Shown here piece after piece: positions 33,665-43,771 of a stretch of DNA of 64,000 nt. The stretch covers positions 310,001-374,000 of the forward strand of contig NZ_FONV01000006.1 in assembly GCF_900113015.1 (NCBI RefSeq). Reading direction: 5' to 3'. Source of the DNA: Actinoplanes philippinensis. GTDB lineage: Bacteria; Actinomycetota; Actinomycetes; Mycobacteriales; Micromonosporaceae. The position numbers were made by a program, and so were the translations under genes. The stretch's first letter is position 1. Each line of letters opens with the position of its first letter. Under the pieces are notes generated by a model. It had not been told where the DNA came from, made no database searches, and saw only the letters and a list, made by a program, of their open reading frames with translations.

Positions 33665-34881
33665 GGGAAACGGTCGGCGAGCCGGCGCCGAGCCGTCCGG
33701 GCCGTGGCCGCCGGCCCGCCGCCCGGGAGAGCATCCTCGACGCCATCCGCGCCTCCGAGCAGCTCAGCCGCGTCGAGCTCGCCGCCGTGACCGGCCTGAC
33801 CGAGGCCGCCGTGTCGATGACCGTGCGCCGCCTGCTCGACGAGGGCCTGGTCGTCGAGACCGGCCGCACCCCCACCGGCGGCAAACCACGCACCCTGCTG
33901 CGCCTCGACCCGGCCGCCCGCCTGGCCGTCGGCGTCCACCTCGACCGGGACGTGACCACGTTCGTCCTGACCGGCCAGACCGGTGGCGTGATCTCCCGCC
34001 TGACCCGCCCGGCCCCTGGCGCCGCGGACGGCGGCCTGCTCGCCCACCTTGCCGCGGGCATCGCGACGCTGCTCGCCGCCTCCGGAGTGGACCATGCCCG
34101 CTGCCTCGGCGTCGGCGTCGTCTGGCCGGCTCCCGCCGGTGGCCTGCCGCCCGGCTGGGACTCGCCGCCGCACCTGCGCGACTGGGACGCCGACGGTCTC
34201 GGCCGCCGCCTCGCCGAGGAGACCGGCTGGCCGGTGCTGGTGGAGAACGACGCGACCGCCGCCGCCGTCGGTGAGTACTGGGTGGCCCGCGTCGGACCGG
34301 AACGCGCGTTCGCCGCCCTCTACATGGGCAGCGGCATCGGCGCGGGCATCGTCGCCGAGGGTCGCGCCGTCCGCGGCGGCCACGGCGCGGCCGGCGAGTT
34401 CGGTCACGTCTGCGTCCAGGTCGACGGGCCGCCCTGCTGGTGCGGCAGCCGCGGCTGCCTGGAGGCGCTGGCCGGCCCGCGCACCTTGGTCGTCGCCGCC
34501 CGCTCCGACCCGGCCGCGCTGGCCGAGGCGGGCCTGGGCAACACCACCGGCCGCGGCGTGGCCGCGGATTTCGCCGCGGTGGCCCGGGCCGCGCGCGCGG
34601 GCGCACCCCGGTGCCTGGCCCTTCTCGAGAATTCCGCGCGGTACGTGGCAGCCGCCGCCGAATCGGTCGTCAACCTCCTCGACGTGGACCTGGTGGTGCT
34701 GACCGGCCCCGGTTTCGCCGCGGCGTCGTTCGTCTACGGCCCGGCCATCATGCGCCGGGTGGCCCCGGCCGACACGAAGACGTGGCGCCGATCGGTGACG
34801 GTCACCGTCTCGCTGGCCGCCGCCACCGCCTCGGCCACCGGCGCCGCAGCCCTGGTCCTGCAGTCCCACCTGCGCCGCTGA
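33661..34881 (+). CDS. ROK-family transcriptional regulator
   Basis: 406 aa. An N-terminal winged helix-turn-helix (residues about 22-75: SRVELAAVTGLTEAAVSMTVRRLLDEG) is joined to a ROK sugar-kinase-like domain with the phosphate region VENDATAAAVGEYW and the zinc motif CWCGSRGCLEAL. ROK regulators bind sugars or phosphosugars and usually repress nearby sugar genes. The GTGA overlap with the alpha-galactosidase makes it the likely regulator of the galactosidase/mannosidase pair. Divergent operator candidate at 31484. Confidence 0.9.
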   Translation: MRETVGEPAPSRPGRGRRPAARESILDAIRASEQLSRVELAAVTGLTEAAVSMTVRRLLDEGLVVETGRTPTGGKPRTLLRLDPAARLAVGVHLDRDVTTFVLTGQTGGVISRLTRPAPGAADGGLLAHLAAGIATLLAASGVDHARCLGVGVVWPAPAGGLPPGWDSPPHLRDWDADGLGRRLAEETGWPVLVENDATAAAVGEYWVARVGPERAFAALYMGSGIGAGIVAEGRAVRGGHGAAGEFGHVCVQVDGPPCWCGSRGCLEALAGPRTLVVAARSDPAALAEAGLGNTTGRGVAADFAAVARAARAGAPRCLALLENSARYVAAAAESVVNLLDVDLVVLTGPGFAAASFVYGPAIMRRVAPADTKTWRRSVTVTVSLAAATASATGAAALVLQSHLRR

Positions 34882-34954
34882 GCCCCGTGACGATCATCGA
34901 CATCGGACGATCGACGCCCCACCGTGCTGATCATCGTCGATAGGATCGGCGACC

Positions 34955-35515
34955 ATGACGGGGACTCGACGGCCTGACGGCCTGATGATCGGATCGCTGA
35001 TCGCGATCTCGTTCGGCACGGTGTTCGTGATGGTGAACAGTGCGGGACTGCCCGCGCCGTGGCCGCTGGTCATCCGCGTGACCGGCGCGGTGGTCGCGGC
35101 AGCCCTGCTGGTCGCACTGTTCCGGACGGCCCGCACCGGTCCGGCGGGCCCGCCCGCAGGCGGCGGCTTCCAGGACCGGCGCTACTGGGCGATCGTCGCG
35201 GTCGAAGTGGTCGCCCTCTTCGGCGGCCTCTACGTGATCAACGGGGTCCTGCACCGCTCAGAGATCGCGATCGCCTGGGTCGCGGTCGTCGTCGGCATCC
35301 ACTTCTTCGCCCTGGCGTGGGCCTGGCGACTGCCGCTGTTCCACTGGCTGGGCACCGGGATGACCGCCCTGGGCGTGCTCGGCTTCGTCGTCGACGCGCT
35401 CGGCGCCACCCCGGCCACCGTCGCCCTGATCGCCGGCGTCGGCTCCGGGCTGTGCCTTTACGGCATGGTCCTGGCCGCCCTGCTCCAGGCACGCGGCCTG
35501 ACACCGGGACAATAG
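34955..35515 (+). CDS. six-helix membrane protein of unknown function
   Basis: 186 aa, essentially six hydrophobic segments (residues about 10-28, 36-56, 77-97, 103-123, 130-148, 152-175) with short loops. It contains a His/Trp-bearing segment (VGIHFFALAWAWRLPLFHWLG). No named family is recognised. ATG 34955 has no strong ribosome site. It is followed six bases later by the P-loop kinase gene, so the two may be co-transcribed. Confidence 0.75.
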   Translation: MTGTRRPDGLMIGSLIAISFGTVFVMVNSAGLPAPWPLVIRVTGAVVAAALLVALFRTARTGPAGPPAGGGFQDRRYWAIVAVEVVALFGGLYVINGVLHRSEIAIAWVAVVVGIHFFALAWAWRLPLFHWLGTGMTALGVLGFVVDALGATPATVALIAGVGSGLCLYGMVLAALLQARGLTPGQ

Positions 35516-35520
35516 CCGCC

Positions 35521-35973
35521 GTGACGGGTGTGCTCATCATCGTCTGCGGGCTGCCCGGAAGCGGCAAGACCACCACGGCGAAGCAACTGGCCGCCCAGCG
35601 GGGTGGTCTGCGGCTCGGGCCGGACGACTGGATGACGATGCTCGGCGTCAACCTGTGGGACTCCGGCATGCGCGACCGGGTGGAGGCATTGCAATGGTCG
35701 GTGGCGCGGGAGATCCTGGCCCACGGCGGGACGGTGATCCTCGAATGGGGGACCTGGGCCCGTTCCGAGCGCGACACCCTGCGGGAGCAGGCACGGGGGC
35801 TGGGCGCTGCCGTACATCTGCTGCATCTCGACGCCCCCGACGACGAACTGTGGCGACGCATAAGGGCCCGCGACGCCGAGGACCCGCCGATCCGCCGCGC
35901 CGACCTCGACCAGTGGCGACGCCTGTTCCAGCCACCCGACGAGCAGGAGCTGAGCCTGTACGACCCGTTCTAG
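35521..35973 (+). CDS. P-loop AAA/zeta-like small-molecule kinase
   Basis: 150-aa P-loop NTPase with Walker A GLPGSGKTTTAK at residues 9-20, then RLGPDDWM, and a Walker B-like hydrophobic strand before EWGTW (residues about 68-76). The layout matches the small AAA_33 kinases that act on nucleosides, sugars or small molecules. No toxin partner gene is visible, so a zeta-toxin call is not made. GTG 35521; a second in-frame GTG is at 35530. Confidence 0.82.
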   Translation: MTGVLIIVCGLPGSGKTTTAKQLAAQRGGLRLGPDDWMTMLGVNLWDSGMRDRVEALQWSVAREILAHGGTVILEWGTWARSERDTLREQARGLGAAVHLLHLDAPDDELWRRIRARDAEDPPIRRADLDQWRRLFQPPDEQELSLYDPF

Positions 35974-36054
35974 CCGAGTCCGCAGCGAGCGACCGTCGCC
36001 CTCCGGCGAGAGCCGTTGCTTGATTCGAGCGGGGGTTCGCCGATAGATGTGGGC

Positions 36055-36405
36055 ATGCCGAAGAAGAACCAAGCCCAGGCGTTGTACGGACTGGCGACCG
36101 CGAACGCCACCGAGACCTTGGTGGTCGGCACCCTTCGCAACAACACTCTCGTCCCGGCGACCCAGCTGGTGGCCCTGCTGCACAAGGCGCCGTCCGACGC
36201 ATACGTGACCATGGTGAAACTCAGTGACGGGAGTTACTCATGGGGCACCACGGCCTACCCGTCAGGGCTGGACATCGTGCAGTCCGCCGGCGTGTGCGTC
36301 AACCCGGCGGCTCTCAACGGGCCCACGGACAAGGAGGTGCTCCTCGGAGCGCTGGCGGCTGTGATCGTCCTGGCGTTCATGGCGCTGATGTTCAGCTTGA
36401 CGTAA
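36055..36405 (+). CDS. small protein with C-terminal membrane anchor
   Basis: 116 aa. The N-terminal part (PKKNQAQALYGLATANATE) is polar and includes TYPSG-like turns; the last 25 residues form a membrane segment (LLGALAAVIVLAFMALMFSL). No family recognised. ATG 36055 is taken over an upstream in-frame ATG at 36016 because the extension has no clear coding pattern. No operon partner is certain. Confidence 0.65.
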   Translation: MPKKNQAQALYGLATANATETLVVGTLRNNTLVPATQLVALLHKAPSDAYVTMVKLSDGSYSWGTTAYPSGLDIVQSAGVCVNPAALNGPTDKEVLLGALAAVIVLAFMALMFSLT

Positions 36406-36482
36406 CTGCGTGCCCACACCTGCGCCGTGACCTCAACCGCTTGACCTTGACACTGTGACAACGTCTTCACTGGGGCGCGGAG

Positions 36483-37127
36483 GTGATCCCGGTGATCATG
36501 CAGGCTCTCCAGGCACTGGAGAATTCGAGCTCGTCGGTGCGGTTGCAGGCGGTCATGGCGATCGGCACCGCCCCGGATGTCGCCTATCTGGACCGGCTGG
36601 TCGCGCGGTGCTCGGCCGAGCCCGACTTCTACGTGCGGGACATGCTGACCTGGGCGATCACCCGGCATCCGGCGGCCGAGACGGTTCCGCGGCTGGTCGC
36701 CGAGCTGACGTCGGCCGATCCGCGGGCGCGGAGCCAGGCGCTGCACACGCTGTCCAAGATCGGGGACCGGCGGGCGTGGCCGGCGATCACCCGCGAGCTG
36801 CTGACCGACGCCGACGACGAGGTGGCCCGGACCGCGTGGCGTACCGCAGTCGTTCTCGTACCGGATGAGGATGTCGAAAGGCTCACGGCGGTGCTTGTCA
36901 CCCAGCTCGGGCGCGGCGACCGGGCGACGCGGCTGAGCCTGAGCCGGGCGCTGGTCGGGCTCGGTGAGACAATCGGCTCGGCCTTGGCGGCCGCGAAAAC
37001 CGACACCGATCCGGCGGTACGCGACCACGCGCTCGCCACGGAACGGCTGCTCCGCGACCCGGACGCCGGCTTCGAGCTGGCGGTCGAGGAGGCGAAACGC
37101 ATCGTGGCCCTCGGCCCGGAGCGGTGA
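36483..37127 (+). CDS. HEAT-repeat protein
   Basis: 214-aa helical repeat protein made of about six HEAT/PBS-lyase-like repeats (for example SADPRARSQALHTLSKIGD, TDADDEVARTAWRTAVVLV, TDPAVRDHALATERLLRD). Such proteins bind other proteins or nucleic acid. GTG 36483 starts the protein; ATG 36498 in frame is possible. It precedes a MerR regulator that also carries HEAT repeats by 22 bp, so both are probably one operon. Confidence 0.8.
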   Translation: MIPVIMQALQALENSSSSVRLQAVMAIGTAPDVAYLDRLVARCSAEPDFYVRDMLTWAITRHPAAETVPRLVAELTSADPRARSQALHTLSKIGDRRAWPAITRELLTDADDEVARTAWRTAVVLVPDEDVERLTAVLVTQLGRGDRATRLSLSRALVGLGETIGSALAAAKTDTDPAVRDHALATERLLRDPDAGFELAVEEAKRIVALGPER

Positions 37128-37149
37128 CAGGCGGGAGTAGTGACGGGCG

Positions 37150-38157
37150 GTGCTGATCGGTGAGGTGGCGCGGCGGTCCGGGGTGAGTGCCCGGATGCTG
37201 CGCCACTACGAGTCGCTGGGCCTCGTGCAGCCGACCGGCCGCAGCCACGCCGGCTACCGGGAGTACACCGGTGAGGACATCCGGCGGATCTTCCACGTGG
37301 AGAGCCTGCGGTCGCTGGGCCTGTCGCTGCGCGACGTCAAACGCGCACTGGAGGACCCCGCTTTCACGCCCTCGAAACTCGTCGACGATCTGATCCGGCG
37401 GACCAGGGAGCGCATCGCCCGCGAGACGGAGCTGCTCACCCGGCTGCGCCTGATCGGTGACACGGAGCCGTCCGGCTGGCCGGACGTGCTGCAGGTCGTC
37501 GCGCTGCTGCACGCCCTCGGCTCGGACAGCCCGGAGCGCCGCCAGCGGGCGGCCCTCGCCACGGACACCACCGCCGCGCCGGTGGAGGCGCTGGTCGAGG
37601 CGGCGCTGAACGAGACCGACCCGAACGTGGCCGGCGCGCTGCGCTGGGCGCTGGCCCAGGCCGGCGACACCGGTCCGGCGCTGCTCGCCGACGGCCTGGC
37701 CGCCGCCCGTCCCGAGGTGCGCCGGCGTGCCGTGCGGGCGCTCGCCGAGATTCCCACCGACACCGCGACCGAGCTGCTGCGAACCGCCCTCACCAACGAC
37801 GACCTGGCGGTACGGCAGCACGCGGCCCTGGCTCTCGGCCCCCGCGGTGTGGCCGAGACCGTACCCACGCTGATCGACATGGTCGTCGACGCCGTGAACG
37901 ACGTGGACGCCGCCGACGCCCTGGGGGCTCTCGCGGCCGACCCGGAACTGGCCGAGCGGATCGCCACCGGGCTGACCGCCCGCCTCTCCCCCGGCTTCGC
38001 CGCAGCACCGGTGCGCCGCCGCCTCGCCCAGGCGCTGGCCGACATCCCCGGCGCCACGGCGACACGCACGCTGGAGACCCTGTCCGACGACGAGGACCGG
38101 GGGGTCGCGCTGACCGCCGCCTATGTCCTCACCCTGCGTGTCACCGTTAATCCGTAG
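37150..38157 (+). CDS. MerR regulator fused to HEAT repeats
   Basis: 335 aa. Residues 1-70 are a typical MerR helix-turn-helix (LIGEVARRSGVSARMLRHYESLGLV) with a dimerisation helix at about 75-105. Instead of a small effector domain the remaining ~220 residues are HEAT-type repeats (NETDPNVAGALRWALAQAGD, RPEVRRRAVRALAEIP, NDDLAVRQHAALALG). MerR proteins distort their promoter spacer to activate. The repeats probably bind a partner, perhaps the HEAT protein encoded just upstream. GTG 37150. Confidence 0.88.
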   Translation: MLIGEVARRSGVSARMLRHYESLGLVQPTGRSHAGYREYTGEDIRRIFHVESLRSLGLSLRDVKRALEDPAFTPSKLVDDLIRRTRERIARETELLTRLRLIGDTEPSGWPDVLQVVALLHALGSDSPERRQRAALATDTTAAPVEALVEAALNETDPNVAGALRWALAQAGDTGPALLADGLAAARPEVRRRAVRALAEIPTDTATELLRTALTNDDLAVRQHAALALGPRGVAETVPTLIDMVVDAVNDVDAADALGALAADPELAERIATGLTARLSPGFAAAPVRRRLAQALADIPGATATRTLETLSDDEDRGVALTAAYVLTLRVTVNP

Positions 38158-38189
38158 GGCCACCGGCCGTCCTGCGCTTAGATGCGTCT

Positions 38190-39152
38190 ATGCCTGATCT
38201 GCGCGGCCGCCTGCTCGCCCTCCTCACCGACGGAAAGTCCGGCGACGGCCGCGGCTGGCACAGCGAGGTACGGGGAAGCCTCGAACGCATCAGCGCCGTC
38301 GGGGGCGGCCTCCTCATCTTCGGCACCGTCGCCAGCCTGCTCGATGTGACCGGCTGGGCGGCCCTGGCGCTGGTCGTCGCCGGTGGAATCGGCTTCGCGA
38401 CGGCGGTCGGCCGGTGGCGGTCGTCCCCGCGACAGGCGGTGACCGGCGGCGCCGTCGCCCTGGTGAGCCTGCTGTGGATCGGGTTCCTGCAAGCCGACGC
38501 CGACCCCGACTTCAGCCTGCAGGTCGCGGTGCAGGCGTCCGGTACGGAGTGCGGGGGCGGCTACGTCGTGCCCGGCGAGCCCGGCGACCTCGACGAGGTT
38601 CCCGGCACGGGCCTGGCGGGCTGGGCGGCCGAGAACGGCGGGATTCCGGCTGAGCTGCTCGGGATCACCTTGACCATCGACACGGAGAACGAGGAGAAGG
38701 TCACCCTCCACGACATCCGTCCCGTCGTGACCAAGAGGTCCCGCCCGTCCACCGGGACGCAGGTCTCCGTCGCGGGCTGCGGAGGTGATCTGGTCTACCG
38801 ATGGATGAGCCTCGACTTCGACTCCGATCCGCCCAAGCGAAGTGTCCAGGTCGACGAGATCGCGGAGCAGGATTCCCCGCCGGCCGAGAGGAAGCCGATC
38901 GCGTTTCCCTATTCGGTGTCCAGCACCGACCCGGAGAACTTCTACCTCTTCAGCTCGACGTCCCGGGACGATGTCGAGTTCCACCTGGAGATCGACTGGG
39001 CCTTCCACGGTCGCCGGGGCACGCTGCGCGTGGACGACAACGGTTCCCCGTTCCGCATCAACGCCGTCGGCCCGGACACCCTGAAATGCATCTACCCCGC
39101 GGACCGGAACTTCCCCGCGGACACCCCCGCCGGCTGCCCCGGACGCCGCTAG
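38190..39152 (+). CDS. membrane protein with extracellular domain, unknown
   Basis: 320 aa. Residues about 36-105 contain three hydrophobic segments (GGGLLIFGTVASLLDVTGW, ALALVVAGGIGFATAVG, AVALVSLLWIGFLQA). The C-terminal ~215 residues are extracellular in appearance, with four Cys residues (CGGG, CGGD, CIYP, CPGR) that may pair. No family recognised. ATG 38190. Its last codons overlap, on the opposite strand, the end of the aminopeptidase gene. Confidence 0.7.
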   Translation: MPDLRGRLLALLTDGKSGDGRGWHSEVRGSLERISAVGGGLLIFGTVASLLDVTGWAALALVVAGGIGFATAVGRWRSSPRQAVTGGAVALVSLLWIGFLQADADPDFSLQVAVQASGTECGGGYVVPGEPGDLDEVPGTGLAGWAAENGGIPAELLGITLTIDTENEEKVTLHDIRPVVTKRSRPSTGTQVSVAGCGGDLVYRWMSLDFDSDPPKRSVQVDEIAEQDSPPAERKPIAFPYSVSSTDPENFYLFSSTSRDDVEFHLEIDWAFHGRRGTLRVDDNGSPFRINAVGPDTLKCIYPADRNFPADTPAGCPGRR

Positions 39153-39916
39153 GGGCGGCGGGTCAGGACCTGGGGGCCGGTGGGGGTGATGGCGACGGTG
39201 TGTTCGGAATGGGCCGTACGGGAACCGTCGGCGGAGCGGATCGTCCAGCCGTCCTCATCGAACTTGATCTTGTCGGTGGACCGGCAGAACCACGGCTCGA
39301 TGGCGATCGTGAGGCCCGGGTCGAGCCGCATGCCGCGGCGGGCCCGGCCGCTGTTGGGGACGTGCGGGTCCTCGTGCATGGTGCGGCCGATGCCGTGGCC
39401 GCCGAACTCGCCGTTGACGCCGTAACCGTAGGAGCGGGCGACCTCGCCGATCGCCGCGGACACGTCGCCGAGACGGCCGCCGGGCTGGGCGGCGGCGATG
39501 CCCGCCTCGAGGGCGACCTCGGTGGCCTCGATGAGTTTGACGTCCTCCGGGTCGGGGGCGCCGACGATCACCGAGAGCGCGGAGTCGGCGACCCAGCCGT
39601 CGATGCCGACCGCCATGTCGATGCTGAGCAGGTCGCCGTCGCGCAGCACGTAGTCGTGCGGCAGGCCGTGCAGGACCGCGTCGTTGACCGACAGGCACAG
39701 CACGTTGCGGAACGGGCCGCGGCCGAACGACGGGGCATAGTCCCAGTAGCAGGACTCGGCGCCGCGCTCCTTGATCCGGCCGCGGGCGTGGTGCTCGATG
39801 TCCATCAGGTTGACGCCGACGGCGGCGACACCCTTCAGCTCGGCGAGCAACTCGCCGACGAACTGGCCGGCCACCCCCATCCGGCCGATCTCCTCGGCGG
39901 ACTTCAGCTCGATCAC
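39149..39916 (-). CDS. map: type I methionine aminopeptidase
   Basis: 255 aa, full-length type I methionine aminopeptidase that removes the N-terminal Met of new proteins. Metal ligands are in place: Asp in LLSIDMAV, Asp in WVADSAL, His in GHGIGR, Glu in IAIEPW and Glu in HSEHTV; the substrate His is in VLHGLP. GTG 39916. Unlike a housekeeping copy beside ribosomal genes, it stands alone, divergent from an XRE regulator. It is therefore likely a second, regulated copy; the other copy is outside the window. Confidence 0.93.
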   Translation of the reverse strand: MIELKSAEEIGRMGVAGQFVGELLAELKGVAAVGVNLMDIEHHARGRIKERGAESCYWDYAPSFGRGPFRNVLCLSVNDAVLHGLPHDYVLRDGDLLSIDMAVGIDGWVADSALSVIVGAPDPEDVKLIEATEVALEAGIAAAQPGGRLGDVSAAIGEVARSYGYGVNGEFGGHGIGRTMHEDPHVPNSGRARRGMRLDPGLTIAIEPWFCRSTDKIKFDEDGWTIRSADGSRTAHSEHTVAITPTGPQVLTRRP

Positions 39917-39938
39917 GACAGCCTCCCTCTCCGTGTGC

Positions 39939-39952
39939 GGTATTTTTATACC
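39939..39952. promoter_or_regulatory. candidate XRE operator
   Basis: GGTAT and ATACC (39939-39943, 39948-39952) form an inverted repeat around TTTT in the 64-bp region between the aminopeptidase and XRE genes. It is the only AT-rich element there and could also supply -10 sequences for both directions. Confidence 0.4.
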
Positions 39953-39980
39953 ACGCAGCCGGGGCGGCTATCCTGCGGGC

Positions 39981-40247
39981 ATGGTTCGGCAACCACTCAC
40001 TCCCGAGCAGATCGCCGCGGGCCGGCGTCTCGGGGCGGCGCTCCGGGCCGCGCGGGGCGGGCGCAGCCTGGCCGAGGTGGCCCTGGCGGCCGGCATCTCC
40101 CCGGAGACCCTGCGCAAGATCGAGACGGGCCGGCTGCCCGCTCCGGCGTTCGGCACCGTCGTCTGCCTCAGCCAGGCCCTGGACATCCCGCTGGCCGATC
40201 TGGCCGACGTCTGGCTGGCCGGCGCCCTGCTCCCCCAGGCCTCCTGA
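39981..40247 (+). CDS. small XRE-family regulator
   Basis: 88-aa DNA-binding protein consisting almost wholly of an XRE/Cro helix-turn-helix: LGAALRAARGGRSLAEVALAAGISPETLRKIETGRLPAP, recognition helix in SPETLRKIETG. ATG 39981. It is divergent from the methionine aminopeptidase gene and probably controls both genes through the repeat between them. This arrangement recurs in actinomycetes as I recall it, but the signal is not known. Confidence 0.85.
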   Translation: MVRQPLTPEQIAAGRRLGAALRAARGGRSLAEVALAAGISPETLRKIETGRLPAPAFGTVVCLSQALDIPLADLADVWLAGALLPQAS

Positions 40248-40354
40248 GCGGGCGGTGAGCCGCACGGGCCGGCGCCTCACCGAGTTCCACCGGACCGAGC
40301 AGGAGCGGCCGAATCCGGTTGCCCGCGCCGCGGGCCGATCCCTACGGTGCCGGC

Positions 40355-41266
40355 ATGACGGTGATCCGGACGGCAGAGACCGATGCCGACCTGGCGGCCT
40401 GGCGTCAGGTGCGCCAGGAGGTCGTGCCGGGCGAGCGCAACCCGACCGTCGCGGAGTTGCGGGCGATGGCGTCGCCGCGGCGCCTGCTGCTGCTGGCCGA
40501 GTCGCCCGAGGGACATGTCACCGGCTCGGGCGTCGCCGACGAGTCCAGCCTGGGCGGCGGTTACGTCAGCGTCCGGGTGATCCCGGCGGCCCGCCGGCGC
40601 GGCATCGGCACGGCGCTGCTGCTGGCCCTGGCCCGGTGGTGTGCCGCCGACGGGCACGCCACCGTCTCGGCCGGCGTCCAGGACCCGGGCTCGCTGGCCT
40701 TCGCCACCCGGTTCGGGTTCGCCGAGATCGACCGTGAGGTGGAGCAGGTCCGCACGGTGGGCGCCGAGCCCGACCCGGTGATCCCGGCCGGGATCACGAT
40801 CGTGACCGTCGCCGAGCGCCCGGAGCTGTGGGAGCAGGCCTACCACGACGTCTACGACACGTTCGGGGACATGGCGCTGACGTCGACACCGACGGTCCCG
40901 CTCGCGGAGTGGACGACCGAGTGGATCACCACGCCGGAGGCGTCGTTCCTCGCCCTGGCCGGCAGCGCCGTGGTCGGGGTGGCGTCGCTGCTGCTGGATC
41001 CGGACGATCCGGGCCGCGCCGAGAACGGTTACACGGCGGTCCGCCGGGCGTGGCGCGGCCGGGGCATCGCGGGCGCCCTCAAACGCACGGCTCTCACGTG
41101 GGCGGCCCGGCACGGCATCCGCGAGGTCTACACCTGGACGCAGCAGGGCAACGACGACATGCGCGCGGTGAACGAGAGGCTCGGCTACCGCTACGGCGAG
41201 GTGAGCATCCGGGTCCGGGCACCGCTTCCGCTGCCGGGATCACCCCTGCCGGGACAGCACGGCTAG
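40355..41266 (+). CDS. tandem GNAT acetyltransferase
   Basis: 303 aa with two GNAT domains. The first (residues about 1-140) has VIPAARRRGIGTALL; the second (about 145-290) has VRRAWRGRGIAGALKR and NERLGYR. Proteins of this build often inactivate or modify small molecules; substrate unknown. ATG 40355; an upstream start at 40319 is less likely. The gene converges with the importer ATPase and their ends overlap by four bases. Confidence 0.85.
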   Translation: MTVIRTAETDADLAAWRQVRQEVVPGERNPTVAELRAMASPRRLLLLAESPEGHVTGSGVADESSLGGGYVSVRVIPAARRRGIGTALLLALARWCAADGHATVSAGVQDPGSLAFATRFGFAEIDREVEQVRTVGAEPDPVIPAGITIVTVAERPELWEQAYHDVYDTFGDMALTSTPTVPLAEWTTEWITTPEASFLALAGSAVVGVASLLLDPDDPGRAENGYTAVRRAWRGRGIAGALKRTALTWAARHGIREVYTWTQQGNDDMRAVNERLGYRYGEVSIRVRAPLPLPGSPLPGQHG

Positions 41267-42059
41267 CGCGGAGCCGGGCCGAAGCGGCGCTCCGGGTCGG
41301 GGGTGGCGTCGGCGAGCAGGCGGGTGTATTCGTGTTTCGGGTTCAGGATCACCTCGTCGGCGGGCCCGTGCTCGACGATCCGTCCGCGGTACATGACCAG
41401 GATGTCGTCGGAGAAGTGCCGGGCCGTCGCCAGGTCGTGGGTGATGTAGAGGACACCCAGGTCCTCCTCCCGCTGCAGGGTGGCCAGCAGGTTGAGCACG
41501 CCCAGGCGGATCGACACGTCCAGCATGGAGACCGGCTCGTCGGCGATCAGGATGCCCGGCGACGGGGCCAGGGCCCGGGCGATGGCGACCCGCTGGCGTT
41601 GCCCACCGGACAGCTCGTGCGGGCGGCGCCCGGCCATGGCGGGGTCGAGCTGGACGCGTTCCAGCAGGTGACGGATCCGCGCGTCGACGTCGGCGCGGCT
41701 CAGCTCCGGGTGGTGCAGGCGCAGCGGGCGGGCCAGGTGGTGGGCGACGTCGTGGTGCGGGTTCAGCGACGCGAACGGGTCCTGGAAGACCATCTGCACC
41801 AGCCGCCGGTAGCGGATCAGCCCGGCGCCGCGACGCGCGACCGGCCGCCCGTCCAGCCGGATCTCGCCCGCCGTCGGGCGTTCCAGCTGCAGCAGCAGGC
41901 GGGCGATCGTCGACTTGCCGCTGCCGCTCTGGCCGACCAGCGCGACGGTGCGCCCGTGGTCGAGGGTGAACCCGACGTCGTCGACGGCCCGCAGCCGGGT
42001 GGACCGCAGCCCGTCGCGCAGCCGGTAGTCCTTGACCAGCCCGCGCACCTCCAGACTGG

Positions 42060-42063
<4 letters not shown>
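41263..42063 (-). CDS. oligopeptide/oligosaccharide ABC ATPase (DppF type)
   Basis: 266-aa ATPase of the OppF/DppF class. Walker A GQSGSGKST, signature LSGGQRQR, Walker B ILIADEP and the H-loop THD are intact. It lacks the usual C-terminal extension of about 50 residues found in many OppF proteins, ending FGPAPR. ATG 42063. Last gene of the five-gene importer that starts at 46432. The neighbouring mannanase suggests that manno-oligosaccharides, not peptides, are the cargo. Confidence 0.9.
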
Positions 42064-42892
<829 letters not shown>

Positions 42893-42896
<4 letters not shown>

Positions 42897-43771
42897 AGCG
42901 TCACCTCCCTGGCCCGGCGCAGCTGCTCGCGCGACATCCGCCAGCCACGGCGGGCCGCCCGTGTCTGGTTGCGCAGCTTCGGGTCGATGATCTCGTCGAT
43001 CGAGAAGTTGATCAGCGCGAGGGCCGCGCCGAACAGGGCGAGGAGCAGGCCGGGTGGTACGAACCACCACCACGCGCCGAGTCGCAGGGCGAGCCCGTTC
43101 TGCGCGTAGTACAGCATGGTCCCCCAGGTGAACGACTCACTGGCGCCCAGTCCCAGGTAGGACAGGCCGGCCTCGCCGAGGATCGCGAAGATGACCGCGA
43201 ACACCACCTGGGAGGCGAGCAGCGGGACCAGGTTGGGCAGGATCTCGACCAGGATGATGCGCCACCGCTTCTCCCCGGCCACCCGGCTCGCCAGCACGTA
43301 GTCACGGTTGCGCAGGCTCAGGGTGGAGCCGCGCAGCACCCGCGCCGATCCGGCCCAGCCGGTGATCGCCAGCACCAGCGAGACCAGCAGCAGGCTGCGG
43401 TCCGGCAGGTACGCCGAGATCACGATCACCACCGGCAGCCCCGGGATGACCAGCATGACGTTGATGAACAGCGAGAACGCCTCGTCCAGCCAGCCGCCCG
43501 CGTACGCGCCGACGATGCCGAAGAACCCGGACAGCAGCAGCGTGAGCACCCCGACGACGGCGCCGACGATCAGCGAGCCGCGGGTGGCGTACGCCAGCTG
43601 GGCCAGGACGTCCTGCCCGGTCTGGGTGGTGCCGAGCAGATGCCCGGCCGCGGGCGCGGTCAGCCCGATGTCGTCGACCCGGGACGGGTCCTGCACGACC
43701 AGCGGGCCGAGCAGCCCGAACAGCGCGATCGGCACGGCGATGACCAGCCCGGCGGTCAGCTTGCCGGTCAC
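42893..43771 (-). CDS. ABC permease (DppC type)
   Basis: 292 aa, second permease of the importer. It has the DppC-type N-terminal helix (AGLVIAVPIALFGLLGPLV), HLLGTTQTGQDVLAQLAYATRGSL, six membrane segments and the cytoplasmic EAA region YVLASRVAGEKRWRIILVEILPN. GTG 43771 overlaps the stop of the DppB-type gene. The long basic C-terminus (NQTRAARRGWRMSREQLRRAREV) is cytoplasmic. Confidence 0.9.

Noticed and set aside
35521..35973. Zeta-type toxin with antitoxin
   Set aside because: The P-loop kinase has no small antitoxin gene beside it and lacks other zeta landmarks I could see.
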